Source of the DNA: an uncultured Oceanospirillaceae bacterium
GTDB lineage: Bacteria > Pseudomonadota > Gammaproteobacteria > Pseudomonadales > Balneatricaceae
Direction: 5' to 3'
NCBI GenBank assembly: GCA_913057435.1
Contig: CAJXNY010000007.1
Span: 1-64,000, forward strand
Length of the DNA: 64,000 nucleotides
Shown here: positions 8,170-17,129 of the stretch, piece after piece
How the letters are laid out: every line of letters starts with the position of its first letter
Numbering within the stretch: position 1 is the first letter of the stretch
Position numbers and translations under genes: made by a program
The notes under the pieces: model-generated
What the model saw: the letters and a program-made list of their open reading frames with translations, nothing else
Database searches by the model: none
What the model was told of the DNA's origin: nothing

Positions 8170-8767
8170 TCACTCTTTCCTTTAAGACTTCAATCACGGC
8201 ATCCAGGTGGCCCGACTGGGTATACCCGGAGCGCTGACGCGGCTTGAGGTCATGATCGCCATCCGCCAGCCAGTGCAAGTGTACATCAGCGCCCAGTGAA
8301 TAACCGCTTACCTCCGCCTCATTTCCCAGCGAGTCACGGGTCCCCTGGAACAGATGAATTTGCCCCTGCGGTGATTGCAGATGATCCACCCGTAACGTTT
8401 CCGGCTTTCCCCGAGGATGAAACGGGTAGCCAAAGGCCCAGGCTTCCTGCACGACGCCCTCTGCCGCCAGCATCGTAGCAACCCGGCCCCCCATTGATTT
8501 CCCTGCCAGCCACAACGGCGTACCATCATCCGGCAGCTGTTCAATCAAATTGACAAAAGACTCCAGCAAACGTGGCATACGATCAGGGGGACGTTTGGTG
8601 CCCGTGGCAACCCGCTGCATCATGTAGGGAAAATTAAAGCGCTGTACTTCCAGCCCCAATCCGGCCATCCGCTCGGCCATATCCTGCATAAACAGTGAAT
8701 CCATGCCCGCGCCCGCGCCATGCGCAAATAACACCCGCCCACGCTCAGGTTTTCCCGTAATAATCAC
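8162..8767 (-). CDS. alpha/beta hydrolase (KANL3/Tex30-like)
   Basis: A 201-residue alpha/beta hydrolase of the KANL3/Tex30-like family. The N-terminus VLFAHGAGAGMDS contains the HGxG oxyanion turn; the nucleophile elbow is GKSMGGR (Ser near residue 92); the C-terminal ADGDHDLKPR supplies Asp/His. The substrate is unknown. It is the first gene of an operon with rlmM, and its upstream region is shared with the divergent cco operon, so the Fnr/Anr site at 8822 could also affect it. Confidence 0.82.
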   Translation of the reverse strand: MIITGKPERGRVLFAHGAGAGMDSLFMQDMAERMAGLGLEVQRFNFPYMMQRVATGTKRPPDRMPRLLESFVNLIEQLPDDGTPLWLAGKSMGGRVATMLAAEGVVQEAWAFGYPFHPRGKPETLRVDHLQSPQGQIHLFQGTRDSLGNEAEVSGYSLGADVHLHWLADGDHDLKPRQRSGYTQSGHLDAVIEVLKERVSG

Positions 8768-9148
8768 TCAGTACCCCCTTCAAAAACGACTCTATGGCAA
8801 CGTTCGAGCATAAAAGCCAGTTTGATTTACATCAACGAATTGAACTTTACGCGTCATAATATCAGCCGACCAGGCTACGACCAAAGTTATAAGGCAGCAC
8901 AAACCGATTAAAAAACAAACAAATACAAAAATTATCCAAAAAAATAAAAGCCACTATTTTTCAACAAGTTAACTTATTTATACCTAAAAAACAGCCAGTG
9001 ATCTAAAGCACATAAAACCCTCGTATGCCCTGTGCGACATTTTGTCTCGTTGCTTTGCCCGATCACATTGAAAACAAAGGCCGTTTTCACGATAATGGCG
9101 CCCGAAACTCTACATTTCCGTAACTTAGCTTGTTGATGAGAGCCTGAC
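8768..9148. other. 381-bp regulatory region upstream of ccoN
   Basis: No coding region is seen. The part next to the hydrolase holds an Fnr/Anr site and a -10-like box. About 8890-8990 is strongly A/T-rich and looks like a leader or UP-type segment. An imperfect inverted repeat GCGACA-TTT-TGTCTC lies near 9034-9047, roughly 100 nt before ccoN, and could bind a further regulator. The ribosome site is in the last 15 nt before the ccoN ATG. Confidence 0.6.
8822..8835 (+). promoter_or_regulatory. Fnr/Anr box, perfect consensus, ccoN promoter
   Basis: TTGATTTACATCAA matches TTGAT-N4-ATCAA exactly. A -10 candidate TAATAT (8857-8862) would put transcription start near 8870, so the box centre (8828.5) is near -41.5, the class II activator position. 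This predicts low-oxygen induction of ccoNOQP with a leader of about 280 nt. Confidence 0.85.
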
Positions 9149-10579
9149 ATGAGCACAGCAACTGAACACCCCACCTACAATTATAAAGTGGTGCGCCAGT
9201 TCGCCATCATGACAGTGATCTGGGGTATCGTCGGTATGACCGTCGGTGTCCTGATTGCGTCACAGTTGGTCTGGCCGCAGCTCAATTTTGATATTCCCTG
9301 GCTGACTTTTGGTCGCCTGCGTCCGCTGCACACTAACGCAGTTATCTTTGCCTTCGGTGGTAGTGCACTGTTTGCAACATCCTATTACGTCGTTCAGCGT
9401 ACCTGTCAGGTACGACTGTTCTCCGATGCTCTGGCCTCCTTTACATTCTGGGGCTGGCAGGCAGTTATCCTGGCAGCAGCAATTACGCTGCCAATGGGTT
9501 TCACTTCCTCCAAAGAGTACGCAGAGCTGGAATGGCCAATCGATATCCTGATCACGATCGTGTGGGTTTGCTACGCCATTGTTTTCCTGGGTACTGTCAA
9601 GAACCGTAAGACATCTCACATTTATGTGGGTAACTGGTTCTACATGGCCTTTATCATCACCGTTGCGGTTCTGCACATTGTTAACAGTGCGGCAATCCCG
9701 GTATCTGCGTTCAAGTCGTACTCTGTTTACGCTGGCGCCGTCGATGCGATGGTTCAGTGGTGGTATGGCCATAACGCGGTAGGCTTCTTCCTGACGGCAG
9801 GCTTCCTGGGCATGATGTACTACTTCGTACCGAAGCAGTCTGAGCGTCCAATCTACTCCTACCGCCTGTCCATCGTGCACTTCTGGGCACTGATTGCGAC
9901 TTACATGTGGGCGGGTGGTCACCACCTGCACTACACAGCGCTGCCAGACTGGGCTCAGTCTGTTGCGATGGTAATGTCTCTGATCCTGCTGGCGCCTTCA
10001 TGGGGCGGTATGATCAACGGCATGATGACGCTGTCTGGTGCATGGCACAAACTGCGTACTGACCCTATCTTGCGTTTCCTGGTTGTTTCTCTGTCCTTCT
10101 ACGGTATGTCTACCTTCGAAGGCCCGATGATGGCAATCAAGACCGTAAACGCTCTGTCTCATTACACTGACTGGACTGTTGGCCACGTACACGCCGGCGC
10201 TCTGGGCTGGGTAGCGATGATCTCTATCGGTGCGACTTACCACATGATTCCACGTCTGTGGGGTAAGGCATCTATGGCATCGGTTGCTCTGATCAACACA
10301 CACTTCTGGCTGGCGACGATCGGTACCGTACTGTACATCTGTGCAATGTGGGTAAACGGTATTCTGCAGGGTCTGATGTGGCGTGCAGTAAACGAAGACG
10401 GCACTCTGACTTACAGCTTCGTAGAAGCACTGGAAGCATCCCACATGGGTTACTTCGTCCGTGCTCTGGGTGGCGTATTCTGGGTAACTGGTATGCTGCT
10501 GATGGCTTACAACGTATGGCAGACAGTTCGTAAGGACAGCTCTGCGCCCGTAGCGGATGCATCCGCTCAGGCTGCTTAA
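9149..10579 (+). CDS. ccoN: cbb3-type cytochrome c oxidase subunit I CcoN
   Basis: A 476-residue catalytic subunit with twelve hydrophobic segments. Haem/copper ligand regions are seen in [15 protein letters not shown] (low-spin haem His), [20 protein letters not shown] (CuB His) and [15 protein letters not shown] (paired CuB His), with [11 protein letters not shown] carrying the C-terminal haem His. It reduces O2 with high affinity in the inner membrane. It heads ccoNOQP behind a Fnr/Anr site. Codon choice (CGT, GTA, CTG, GAA) is noticeably more biased than in neighbours, suggesting high expression. Confidence 0.98.
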   Translation: MSTATEHPTYNYKVVRQFAIMTVIWGIVGMTVGVLIASQLVWPQLNFDIPWLTFGRLRPLHTNAVIFAFGGSALFATSYYVVQRTCQVRLFSDALASFTFWGWQAVILAAAITLPMGFTSSKEYAELEWPIDILITIVWVCYAIVFLGTVKNRKTSHIYVGNWFYMAFIITVAVLHIVNSAAIPVSAFKSYSVYAGAVDAMVQWWYGHNAVGFFLTAGFLGMMYYFVPKQSERPIYSYRLSIVHFWALIATYMWAGGHHLHYTALPDWAQSVAMVMSLILLAPSWGGMINGMMTLSGAWHKLRTDPILRFLVVSLSFYGMSTFEGPMMAIKTVNALSHYTDWTVGHVHAGALGWVAMISIGATYHMIPRLWGKASMASVALINTHFWLATIGTVLYICAMWVNGILQGLMWRAVNEDGTLTYSFVEALEASHMGYFVRALGGVFWVTGMLLMAYNVWQTVRKDSSAPVADASAQAA

Positions 10580-10598
10580 GAGGTCCAGGAGCAGAACA

Positions 10599-11219
10599 AT
10601 GATCAAACATGAAACGATAGAAAAGAACATTGGCCTGATGATACTGCTGATCATCCTTGTGATCAGCGGCGGCGGCCTGGCAGAAATCGTACCTCTGATG
10701 TTCCAGAGCGCTACGACCAAGCCAATCGATGGCCTGCGTACGTATACTGCGCTGGAACTCGAAGGCCGTGACATCTACATCCGTGAAGGTTGTAACGTAT
10801 GTCATTCTCAGATGATCCGTCCTTTCCGTGCGGAAACTGAGCGTTACGGTCAGTACAACACGGCTAACGAAGGCGTATGGGAGCATCCGTTCCTGTGGGG
10901 CTCCAAGCGTACCGGTCCAGACCTGGCACGTGTAGGCGAGCGCTACTCCGACGACTGGCACCGTGCTCACCTGTACAACCCGCGTGACGTAGTACCTGAG
11001 TCCAAAATGCCATCTTACCCTTGGTTGTTTACTGACAAACTGTCCGGTAAAAACACCGCCAAGAAAATGGAAGTCCTGAAATCCATGGGGGTTCCGTTCA
11101 GTGCTGAACAGATCGCCGGTGCTCAGGATGCTGTTGCAGGTAAGAACGAGATTGATGCGGTAGTTGCCTACCTGCAGTCTCTGGGCAAACTGCACGACAA
11201 CTACAACAGCAAGCGGTAA
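10599..11219 (+). CDS. ccoO: cbb3-type cytochrome c oxidase subunit II CcoO
   Basis: A 206-residue membrane-anchored mono-haem cytochrome c. One N-terminal membrane helix (about residues 10-32) precedes the haem motif CNVCH (Cys65, Cys68, His69); a distal Met ligand lies in [10 protein letters not shown]. It passes electrons from CcoP to CcoN. The ORF track starts at 10557 inside ccoN; the real start is ATG 10599, 7 nt after an AGGAG ribosome site and matching the family N-terminus [15 protein letters not shown] stop follows directly at the ccoQ start region. Confidence 0.97.
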   Translation: MIKHETIEKNIGLMILLIILVISGGGLAEIVPLMFQSATTKPIDGLRTYTALELEGRDIYIREGCNVCHSQMIRPFRAETERYGQYNTANEGVWEHPFLWGSKRTGPDLARVGERYSDDWHRAHLYNPRDVVPESKMPSYPWLFTDKLSGKNTAKKMEVLKSMGVPFSAEQIAGAQDAVAGKNEIDAVVAYLQSLGKLHDNYNSKR

Positions 11220-11225
11220 TTGACC

Positions 11226-11414
11226 GTGAGTTACGATGTTTATGGACCATTTATGCCGGTGATTATGCTGATCACCTTCGTGGCGCTGTTTGCCTGGGTC
11301 TTGCACCCAAAAAATCAGAAGAGCTACGACGATGCAGCGAACATGCCATTCAATGAAGACGATGGCGATATCACCAGTACCGAAATGTCTAAAGACGGGA
11401 GAGGCAATAAATGA
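11226..11414 (+). CDS. ccoQ: cbb3 oxidase small subunit CcoQ (FixQ)
   Basis: A small membrane protein of about 62-64 residues: one hydrophobic helix (FMPVIMLITFVALFAWVL) followed by the CcoQ signature HPKNQKSYDDAA and an acidic tail. CcoQ stabilises the CcoN-CcoO-CcoP complex, notably in oxygen. The start is uncertain: TTG at 11220, directly after the ccoO stop, or GTG at 11226, chosen here because it gives a usual CcoQ N-terminus. Neither has a strong ribosome site, so translation may be coupled to ccoO. The end overlaps ccoP by 4 nt. Confidence 0.9.
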   Translation: MSYDVYGPFMPVIMLITFVALFAWVLHPKNQKSYDDAANMPFNEDDGDITSTEMSKDGRGNK

Positions 11415-12304
11415 GTACGTTTTGGAGCGTGTGGATCTCTGTCATTACCCTGGCAGTCATCTTCGGTTGTACGTGGCTGCTTCTGGCAACCCGTAAGGGC
11501 CAACCACACCAGGAAACTACGGAAGAGACCCTCGGTCACGCCTTCGATGGCATCGAGGAATACGATAACCCACTGCCAAAATGGTGGTTCCAGATGTTTA
11601 TGGGGACCGTTATTTTTGGTGTGCTTTACCTGATCGCCTATCCAGGACTGGGTTCATTCCCAGGTCTGTTAGGCTGGACTCAGGAAGGCCAGTGGGAAAC
11701 CGAAATGGCTCACGCAGAAGAAAACTATGCACCCGTGTTTGCAAAATATGCATCACTGAGCATTGAAGAAATGCAGAGCGAAGAAAATGCTTCGGGCCTG
11801 AAAATGGGCCAGCGCATGTTCGCCAACAACTGTTCTGTGTGTCACGGCACCAGTGCAACTGGCGCACATGGCTTCCCGAATCTGACGGATACTGACTGGT
11901 TGTACGGCGGCAAACCTGCCACCATCAAGCACAGTATTACTGAAGGCCGTATGGGTGGTATGCCACCTTGGGGCGCAGTACTGGGCGAAGATGGCGTTCG
12001 TGATATGACGAGCTACGTACTGTCTCTGAGCGGTAAAGAAGCTGACGCAGACGCGGTTGCCCGTGCCAAGCCTCAGTTCCAGGCACTGTGTACTGCATGT
12101 CACACAGCTAATGGTACGGGTATGCACGCACTGGGCGCACCTAACCTGACTGATGACATCTGGCTGTACGGCGGCTCTTTCGAGAAAGTAGCCCATACTA
12201 TCCGTACCGGTCGTAACGGTGTTATGCCTGCTCACAAAAACATCCTGAGTGAAGATAAGATCCACCTGATCTCAGCATACGTTTACAGCCTGTCTAACAA
12301 ATAA
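11411..12304 (+). CDS. ccoP: cbb3-type cytochrome c oxidase subunit III CcoP
   Basis: A 297-residue di-haem cytochrome c. It has an N-terminal helix (about residues 5-25), the conserved DGIEEYDNPLPKWW segment, a second helix (about 60-78), then two cytochrome c domains with motifs CSVCH (141-145) and CTACH (227-231) and Met ligands in GGMPPWG and GVMPAH. It accepts electrons from periplasmic cytochrome c. The two-helix N-terminus matches the longer CcoP form. ATGA overlap with ccoQ shows coupling. Confidence 0.97.
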   Translation: MSTFWSVWISVITLAVIFGCTWLLLATRKGQPHQETTEETLGHAFDGIEEYDNPLPKWWFQMFMGTVIFGVLYLIAYPGLGSFPGLLGWTQEGQWETEMAHAEENYAPVFAKYASLSIEEMQSEENASGLKMGQRMFANNCSVCHGTSATGAHGFPNLTDTDWLYGGKPATIKHSITEGRMGGMPPWGAVLGEDGVRDMTSYVLSLSGKEADADAVARAKPQFQALCTACHTANGTGMHALGAPNLTDDIWLYGGSFEKVAHTIRTGRNGVMPAHKNILSEDKIHLISAYVYSLSNK

Positions 12305-12325
12305 CAGACCGTAAGCGACACAATC

Positions 12326-12362
12326 AAAGGCGATATGATGCAAGTCATATCGCCTTTTTTTA
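12326..12362 (+). terminator. intrinsic terminator after ccoNOQP
   Basis: AAAGGCGATATGA pairs with TCATATCGCCTTT (13 bp) around a 6-nt loop and runs into a T-tract. It ends the ccoNOQP transcript, so ccoG onward needs its own promoter. Confidence 0.9.
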
Positions 12363-12373
12363 TAGAAATATAT

Positions 12374-12414
12374 TATAATATGCGAAATTGCTAATAGAAC
12401 CTGTCAGGTCTATT
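12374..12414 (+). promoter_or_regulatory. probable ccoG promoter with downstream palindrome
   Basis: A perfect -10 box TATAAT lies at 12374-12379 with no good -35 box upstream (that position falls in the ccoP terminator). At 12393-12414 the near-palindrome AATAGAACCTG / CAGGTCTATT (one bulged A) sits at about +7 to +28, where an operator or leader hairpin could act. No Fnr-type box is seen here. Confidence 0.4.
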
Positions 12415-12454
12415 CAGCGTTACGATCCTTCAATTTTGAGTAGTGAGCAGTGGT

Positions 12455-13873
12455 ATGAACCAGATACCTGTTCAGGATGTGACCCCCGACAAGAAAAAAC
12501 CAGGCGAATCACAAAGCCTGTATGCAGAGCGGGAACACATTTACGTTAAAGACGCACGCGGTATTTTTAAAAAGCTGCGATCCCTGTCCAGCGCCATCAT
12601 GCTAATCATGTTTTACACCTTTTCCTGGCTACAGTGGAATGGTCGTCAAGCGGTACTGTTTGACCTCCCTGAACGCCAGTTCCATGTCTTTAGCTACACC
12701 TTCTGGCCGCAGGATTTTATGCTGCTGTCATGGCTGTTAATCATCCTGGCTTTCACCCTGTTTTTTGTTACCGTATTTGCTGGCCGCCTGTGGTGTGGCT
12801 ATTCCTGCCCTCAGTTCGTCTGGACCTGGCTGTTTATCTATGCTGAGAAGTGGACCGAAGGCGATCGCAACAAACGTATACGGCTGGACAAATCACCATG
12901 GAATAAGAATAAAATTCTGCGTAAAACCGCCAAACACACACTCTGGCTGTTTATCGCCATAACCTCTGCTGTCGCCTTTATGGGCTACTTCTCCCCTATT
13001 CGCGAACTGGTGCCTGACGTACTGAGCTGGAACCTGGGCCCGTGGGAAACCTGGTGGATCGGCTTTATCAGTGTTGCTACCTATGCCAATGCGGGCTGGC
13101 TACGTGAGCAGGTCTGTATTTACATGTGTCCATATGCACGCTTCCAGAGCGTGATGTTTGACCAGGACACCCTGATCATCTCCTACGACGAGGTTCGAGG
13201 CGAGAACCGCGGTAAGCGGAAAAGAGGACTGGATTACAAGGCCATGGGGCTGGGTGACTGCATCGACTGCAAAAACTGCGTTCACGTCTGCCCGGTCGGT
13301 ATCGATATTCGTGATGGCCTGCAGTACGAATGCGTTGCCTGTGGTGCCTGTATCGATGCCTGTGACGATATTATGGAACGTACTGGCTATGAAAAAGGCC
13401 TGATCAGATACACCACCGAGCACTCGCTCAACGGTAAGAAAACCCATCTGATGCGGCCACGCCTGATTGGTTATTTCACCGCCCTGGTACTGATGTCACT
13501 CGCTTTTATGTATACCATCTACAGCCGCATACCGGTCGAACTCGACATTCTGCGTGACCGTGGCCAACTGTTCGTGGAAGCCTCTAATGGCAATATCGAA
13601 AACAGCTATATGCTGAAGATCGCCAACAAGAGCCAGAAAGACCAGATCTATCAGCTGTCCATTGAGGGGCTTGAGGGCATCAAACTGATTGGCAACCCTG
13701 TCATCAAGGTTGAAATGGGTGCACTGGAAGATTACCCGATCCGCCTTCAGATCGACCCCCGTTACCTGGACAAAGCAAATAACACACTGGAGTTTAAACT
13801 TCAGTCCATAAGTGACGAGAACATTACAATTATTCAGGACAATCGATTTATCGGCCCAGCACCACGCCGCTAG
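12455..13873 (+). CDS. ccoG: cytochrome c oxidase accessory protein CcoG (FixG/RdxA)
   Basis: A ferredoxin-like membrane protein of 472 residues (476 if GTG 12443 is used). It has several membrane helices, an NapH-type motif GRLWCGYSCPQFVW, a CIYMCPYARFQ segment, two 4Fe-4S clusters (CIDCKNCVHVCPVGI and CVACGACIDACDDIM), and a C-terminal Ig-like periplasmic domain. CcoG reduces Cu2+ to Cu+ for cbb3 oxidase assembly. ATG 12455 is preferred because GTGAG lies about 7 nt before it. It is the first gene of ccoGHIS. Confidence 0.95.
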   Translation: MNQIPVQDVTPDKKKPGESQSLYAEREHIYVKDARGIFKKLRSLSSAIMLIMFYTFSWLQWNGRQAVLFDLPERQFHVFSYTFWPQDFMLLSWLLIILAFTLFFVTVFAGRLWCGYSCPQFVWTWLFIYAEKWTEGDRNKRIRLDKSPWNKNKILRKTAKHTLWLFIAITSAVAFMGYFSPIRELVPDVLSWNLGPWETWWIGFISVATYANAGWLREQVCIYMCPYARFQSVMFDQDTLIISYDEVRGENRGKRKRGLDYKAMGLGDCIDCKNCVHVCPVGIDIRDGLQYECVACGACIDACDDIMERTGYEKGLIRYTTEHSLNGKKTHLMRPRLIGYFTALVLMSLAFMYTIYSRIPVELDILRDRGQLFVEASNGNIENSYMLKIANKSQKDQIYQLSIEGLEGIKLIGNPVIKVEMGALEDYPIRLQIDPRYLDKANNTLEFKLQSISDENITIIQDNRFIGPAPRR

Positions 13874-13897
13874 TCGCACCTGAGCTGTTAAACAAGT

Positions 13898-13935
13898 AAA
13901 ATAGCTGCTTTGCTCCGGCAAGCAGCTATTTTTTT
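13898..13935 (+). terminator. intrinsic terminator inside the ccoGHIS cluster
   Basis: AATAGCTGCTT and AAGCAGCTATT pair perfectly (11 bp) around a 9-nt loop, followed by a T7 run. It lies between ccoG and ccoH, only about 14 nt before the ccoH start. It should stop or attenuate transcription from ccoG. Confidence 0.82.
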
Positions 13936-13948
13936 GTATAGGCGTATT

Positions 13949-14467
13949 ATGAGTAACAGTAACGAAGCAATTGCTCCATGGTACAAGCAGCCCTGGCTGT
14001 GGTTTATCCTGTCACCACTGATTGCCGTGTTTATCTACGGCACTTCCTACCTGACTCTGTCGATCGTCACCCACGACGGCGTTGTCAAAGAAGACCACTA
14101 CAAAGTTGCCCGAGGCTACTACAAAGACTCCACCCGTTTTGAGCAGGCCAAGCAACAGGGCATCTCTGCCAGCCTTATGGTCGACAATCTGACCGGCGAT
14201 CTGGTTCTCAAACTCAGCGGCGAAACAGAGAAAAAGTATGACACTCTGACCCTTGAGCTGATCCACCCGACGCACCAGAAATATGACAAATCGATCACCC
14301 TGCAATCGATTGCTGACACTCCGGTTTACCGTGGCAATCTGCCCGGCCCGATCAAAGGCAAACGCTATGCAATGCTGTCGGCAGGTGAAAATGGCTGGCA
14401 GATTCAGGCAGAGATCAACCCACCCTACGACCAGACCCAATACACGCTGGACGCTGAAGGTAACTGA
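13949..14467 (+). CDS. ccoH: FixH/CcoH family protein
   Basis: A 172-residue membrane protein. It has one N-terminal helix (about 13-34) and a periplasmic domain with the FixH feature VKEDHYKVARGYYKDS. CcoH is a single-helix assembly factor that stays with the cbb3 oxidase. The ORF track extends upstream, but the ATG at 13949 matches the family start. The leader contains a terminator hairpin. It ends 6 nt before ccoI. Confidence 0.9.
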   Translation: MSNSNEAIAPWYKQPWLWFILSPLIAVFIYGTSYLTLSIVTHDGVVKEDHYKVARGYYKDSTRFEQAKQQGISASLMVDNLTGDLVLKLSGETEKKYDTLTLELIHPTHQKYDKSITLQSIADTPVYRGNLPGPIKGKRYAMLSAGENGWQIQAEINPPYDQTQYTLDAEGN

Positions 14468-14473
14468 TCCGCC

Positions 14474-16933
14474 ATGGCAGTAGACACACAGGTAAACGGA
14501 GGCTGCTTTCACTGCGGCCTTCCGGTTCCAGCGGGCAGTGATTTCAGCACCGTGATAGAAGGCGAGCCCAGGCAGATGTGCTGCCCGGGCTGTCAGGCTG
14601 TTGCACAAACCATTGTGGGTAGCGGGCTTGATACCTATTACCGACACCGGACTGAAAACGCCAGCGCACCAGAAATCACCGGGCGCCAGCTACCCACAAA
14701 CCTTGCGCAGGAACTGGCACTCTATGATCAGCCTTCCGTACAACGCGGCTTTGTCAGCGCCCAGCAAGGCTTCCTCGAAGCCAGCTTGGTAATAGAGGGC
14801 ATCACCTGTGCGGCCTGTGTCTGGCTGCTGGAACACCACCTCCAGCGACTTGACGGTATTGAAAAAGCCTCAGTCAATCTGACCAGCCACCGGGCCCGAA
14901 TTCAATGGGACCCAGCCAGGGTGGCACTGAGTACCATCCTGACTGAGATCTATCGTATCGGCTACCAGGCTCACCCCTGGCATCCGAATAAAGAAGAAGA
15001 GCTGCTGGCCGCCGAACAGAAGCGCGCTATTCGTCGGCTGGGCATTGCTGGCATCGGCATGATGCAGGTCATGATGATGGCAACCGCGCTTTACGCTGGT
15101 GCCATGCAGGGGCTGGAAATCGAGTATCAGGCGTTCATCCGCTGGACTAGCTGGCTAATCGCCACCCCGGTCGTATTCTATTCAGCCCGCCCCTTCTTTA
15201 CGGCAGCACTGCGCGATATCCGCAGCCGCCAACTGAGCATGGATGCCCCGGTTTCTCTGGCCATTGGTGGTGCCTACCTGGCCAGCATCTGGGCCACCGT
15301 CACCAACACCGGCGAGATCTATTACGACTCGGTCACCATGTTCACCTTTTTCCTGCTGATTGGCCGCTTCCTGGAGATGAAAGCGCGCCACCGCAGCGGT
15401 CGGGCAGGCAATTCCATGCTCAACCTGCTTCCCACCAGCGCCCTGCGCCTGACCGATGGCGTTGAGCAACTGGTGCCCGCCAACGAGCTTAATGCTGGTG
15501 ATCTGGTCCGGGTACGCCCAGGCCAGACTATCCCGGCGGATGGCATCATCGAACAGGGCCACGGCTCCATCGACGAATCCGCACTGACCGGTGAATACCT
15601 GCCTATTCAGAAACATGAAGGTGATGCCATTGTCGGCGGTACAATTAACGTCGAAAACCCGATCCTGATTCGGGTCAGCGAAGTGGGCGCAGAATCTCGA
15701 CTGTCTGCCATCGTTCGCCTGCTTGACCGCGCCGCTGAAGAAAAACCTCAGGTTGCCCGGCTGGCTGACCGGGTATCCAGCTACTTCGTTGCTGCTGTAC
15801 TGATTACTGCTACCGTCGTTGGCGGCAGCTGGTACCTGCTGGAACCGGCCAATGCACTATGGATTACCCTTTCCGTACTGGTTGTGACCTGCCCTTGCGC
15901 CTTATCACTGGCCACCCCCACCGCGCTGACAGCCGCCACAGGCACACTGCGTCAGCATGGTTTTCTGATCACCCGCGGCCATGTACTGGAAAGCCTGGCC
16001 CGCGCCACCCATATCATTTTTGATAAAACCGGCACCCTGACGGAAGGCAACCTCAGCCTCCAGTCGACCCAGGCGGTTTCAGATCTCAGTGAAGCACGCT
16101 GCCTGCAGCTGGCAGCCGCGCTGGAGACACATTCCGAGCACCCGATCGCCAAGGCGTTCCATCCCTACGCCAGCGAACTGAGCGCCGAGCAGATCAACGT
16201 TACCGTTGGCCAGGGGATTGAAGGCATGGTGAGCAATCAGCGCTATCGCATTGGTACCCCCGAGTTTGCTATCCAGCTGTGTGCTGGTAGCGAGGCAGAA
16301 CAGCCCGCCCTGGAAGGTAAATGGCTACTGCTGTGCAACGAACAGCACCCTCTTGCCTGGTTCCGCATTAATGACCAGCTACGCCACGAAGCGCGGGACA
16401 CCATCACTCAGCTCAAAGCCGCTGGCCTGCAGTGCGAAATGCTGACCGGGGATAACTCTCATGCGGTAGACGAAACCGCTGAGCAACTAGGCATTGAAAC
16501 CATTACCCGCGGGGTTTCACCTGAACAGAAACTGGCCCACGTGGCCCAGCTTCAAGCCAGTGGTGCCGAGGTGATTATGGTCGGCGATGGCATTAACGAC
16601 ATCCCGGTTCTGGCCGGTGCGCAAACATCCATTGCCATGGGTAGCGCCACCGACCTGGCCAAAACCAATGCCGATGCCGTACTGATCAGTAGCGATCTGC
16701 AACGGCTGGTCGATGCTATTCACCTGTCCCGTCGCAGCCGTCAGATCATCCGTCAGAACCTGAGCTGGGCGCTAGGCTACAACCTGCTCGCCCTGCCACT
16801 GGCAGCCTTCGGTTTTATTGCCCCCTGGATGGCCGCTATCGGCATGTCGGCCAGCTCTCTGGTGGTAGTCGGCAACGCCTTGCGCCTGTCACGATTACGC
16901 CGCCGAGCAACCCAACGCGTCACGCACCCATAA
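14474..16933 (+). CDS. ccoI: copper-translocating P-type ATPase CcoI (FixI)
   Basis: An 819-residue P1B-ATPase. The N-terminal cysteine-rich segment (CFHCG and CCPGC, about residues 13-40) and a heavy-metal domain with ITCAACVWLLE (about 112) precede the membrane helices. Later come the actuator loop DESALTGEY, the ion channel motif CPCALSL, phosphorylation site DKTGTLTEG and hinge MVGDGINDIPVL. CcoI exports Cu(I) slowly for insertion into CcoN. The CcoI-type N-terminus and the gene context separate it from detoxifying CopA. Confidence 0.96.
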   Translation: MAVDTQVNGGCFHCGLPVPAGSDFSTVIEGEPRQMCCPGCQAVAQTIVGSGLDTYYRHRTENASAPEITGRQLPTNLAQELALYDQPSVQRGFVSAQQGFLEASLVIEGITCAACVWLLEHHLQRLDGIEKASVNLTSHRARIQWDPARVALSTILTEIYRIGYQAHPWHPNKEEELLAAEQKRAIRRLGIAGIGMMQVMMMATALYAGAMQGLEIEYQAFIRWTSWLIATPVVFYSARPFFTAALRDIRSRQLSMDAPVSLAIGGAYLASIWATVTNTGEIYYDSVTMFTFFLLIGRFLEMKARHRSGRAGNSMLNLLPTSALRLTDGVEQLVPANELNAGDLVRVRPGQTIPADGIIEQGHGSIDESALTGEYLPIQKHEGDAIVGGTINVENPILIRVSEVGAESRLSAIVRLLDRAAEEKPQVARLADRVSSYFVAAVLITATVVGGSWYLLEPANALWITLSVLVVTCPCALSLATPTALTAATGTLRQHGFLITRGHVLESLARATHIIFDKTGTLTEGNLSLQSTQAVSDLSEARCLQLAAALETHSEHPIAKAFHPYASELSAEQINVTVGQGIEGMVSNQRYRIGTPEFAIQLCAGSEAEQPALEGKWLLLCNEQHPLAWFRINDQLRHEARDTITQLKAAGLQCEMLTGDNSHAVDETAEQLGIETITRGVSPEQKLAHVAQLQASGAEVIMVGDGINDIPVLAGAQTSIAMGSATDLAKTNADAVLISSDLQRLVDAIHLSRRSRQIIRQNLSWALGYNLLALPLAAFGFIAPWMAAIGMSASSLVVVGNALRLSRLRRRATQRVTHP

Positions 16934-16943
16934 GGACCACACC

Positions 16944-17129
16944 ATGGATATTATTTACCTGCTGATCCCGATTGCGATCATCCTGGTATCCTTCGCCACC
17001 TGGGCGTTCTTCTGGAGCGTCAACAGCGGCCAGTTTGATGATCTGGAAAGCCCAGCTCACAGCATTCTTTACGATGATGATGAGCAGTTAATTCCTGAAG
17101 AAGCCCGCAAGAAAAAAGATGAACACTGA
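16944..17129 (+). CDS. ccoS: cbb3-type oxidase assembly protein CcoS
   Basis: A 61-residue protein with one N-terminal helix (IIYLLIPIAIILVSFATWAFFW) followed by the CcoS signature SGQFDDLESPAHSIL and a charged tail. CcoS is needed for haem and copper insertion into the cbb3 oxidase. It lies 10 nt after ccoI, and its 3' end overlaps the next gene by 11 nt. Confidence 0.95.
   Translation: MDIIYLLIPIAIILVSFATWAFFWSVNSGQFDDLESPAHSILYDDDEQLIPEEARKKKDEH

Noticed and set aside
9067-9080. Second Fnr box near ccoN (ATTGAAAACAAAGG area)
   Set aside because: Only a TTGA half-site can be read; the opposite ATCAA half is missing.
10293-11306. 337-codon minus-strand ORF across ccoN, ccoO and ccoQ
   Set aside because: Spans three real genes on the other strand; product unlike any protein family.
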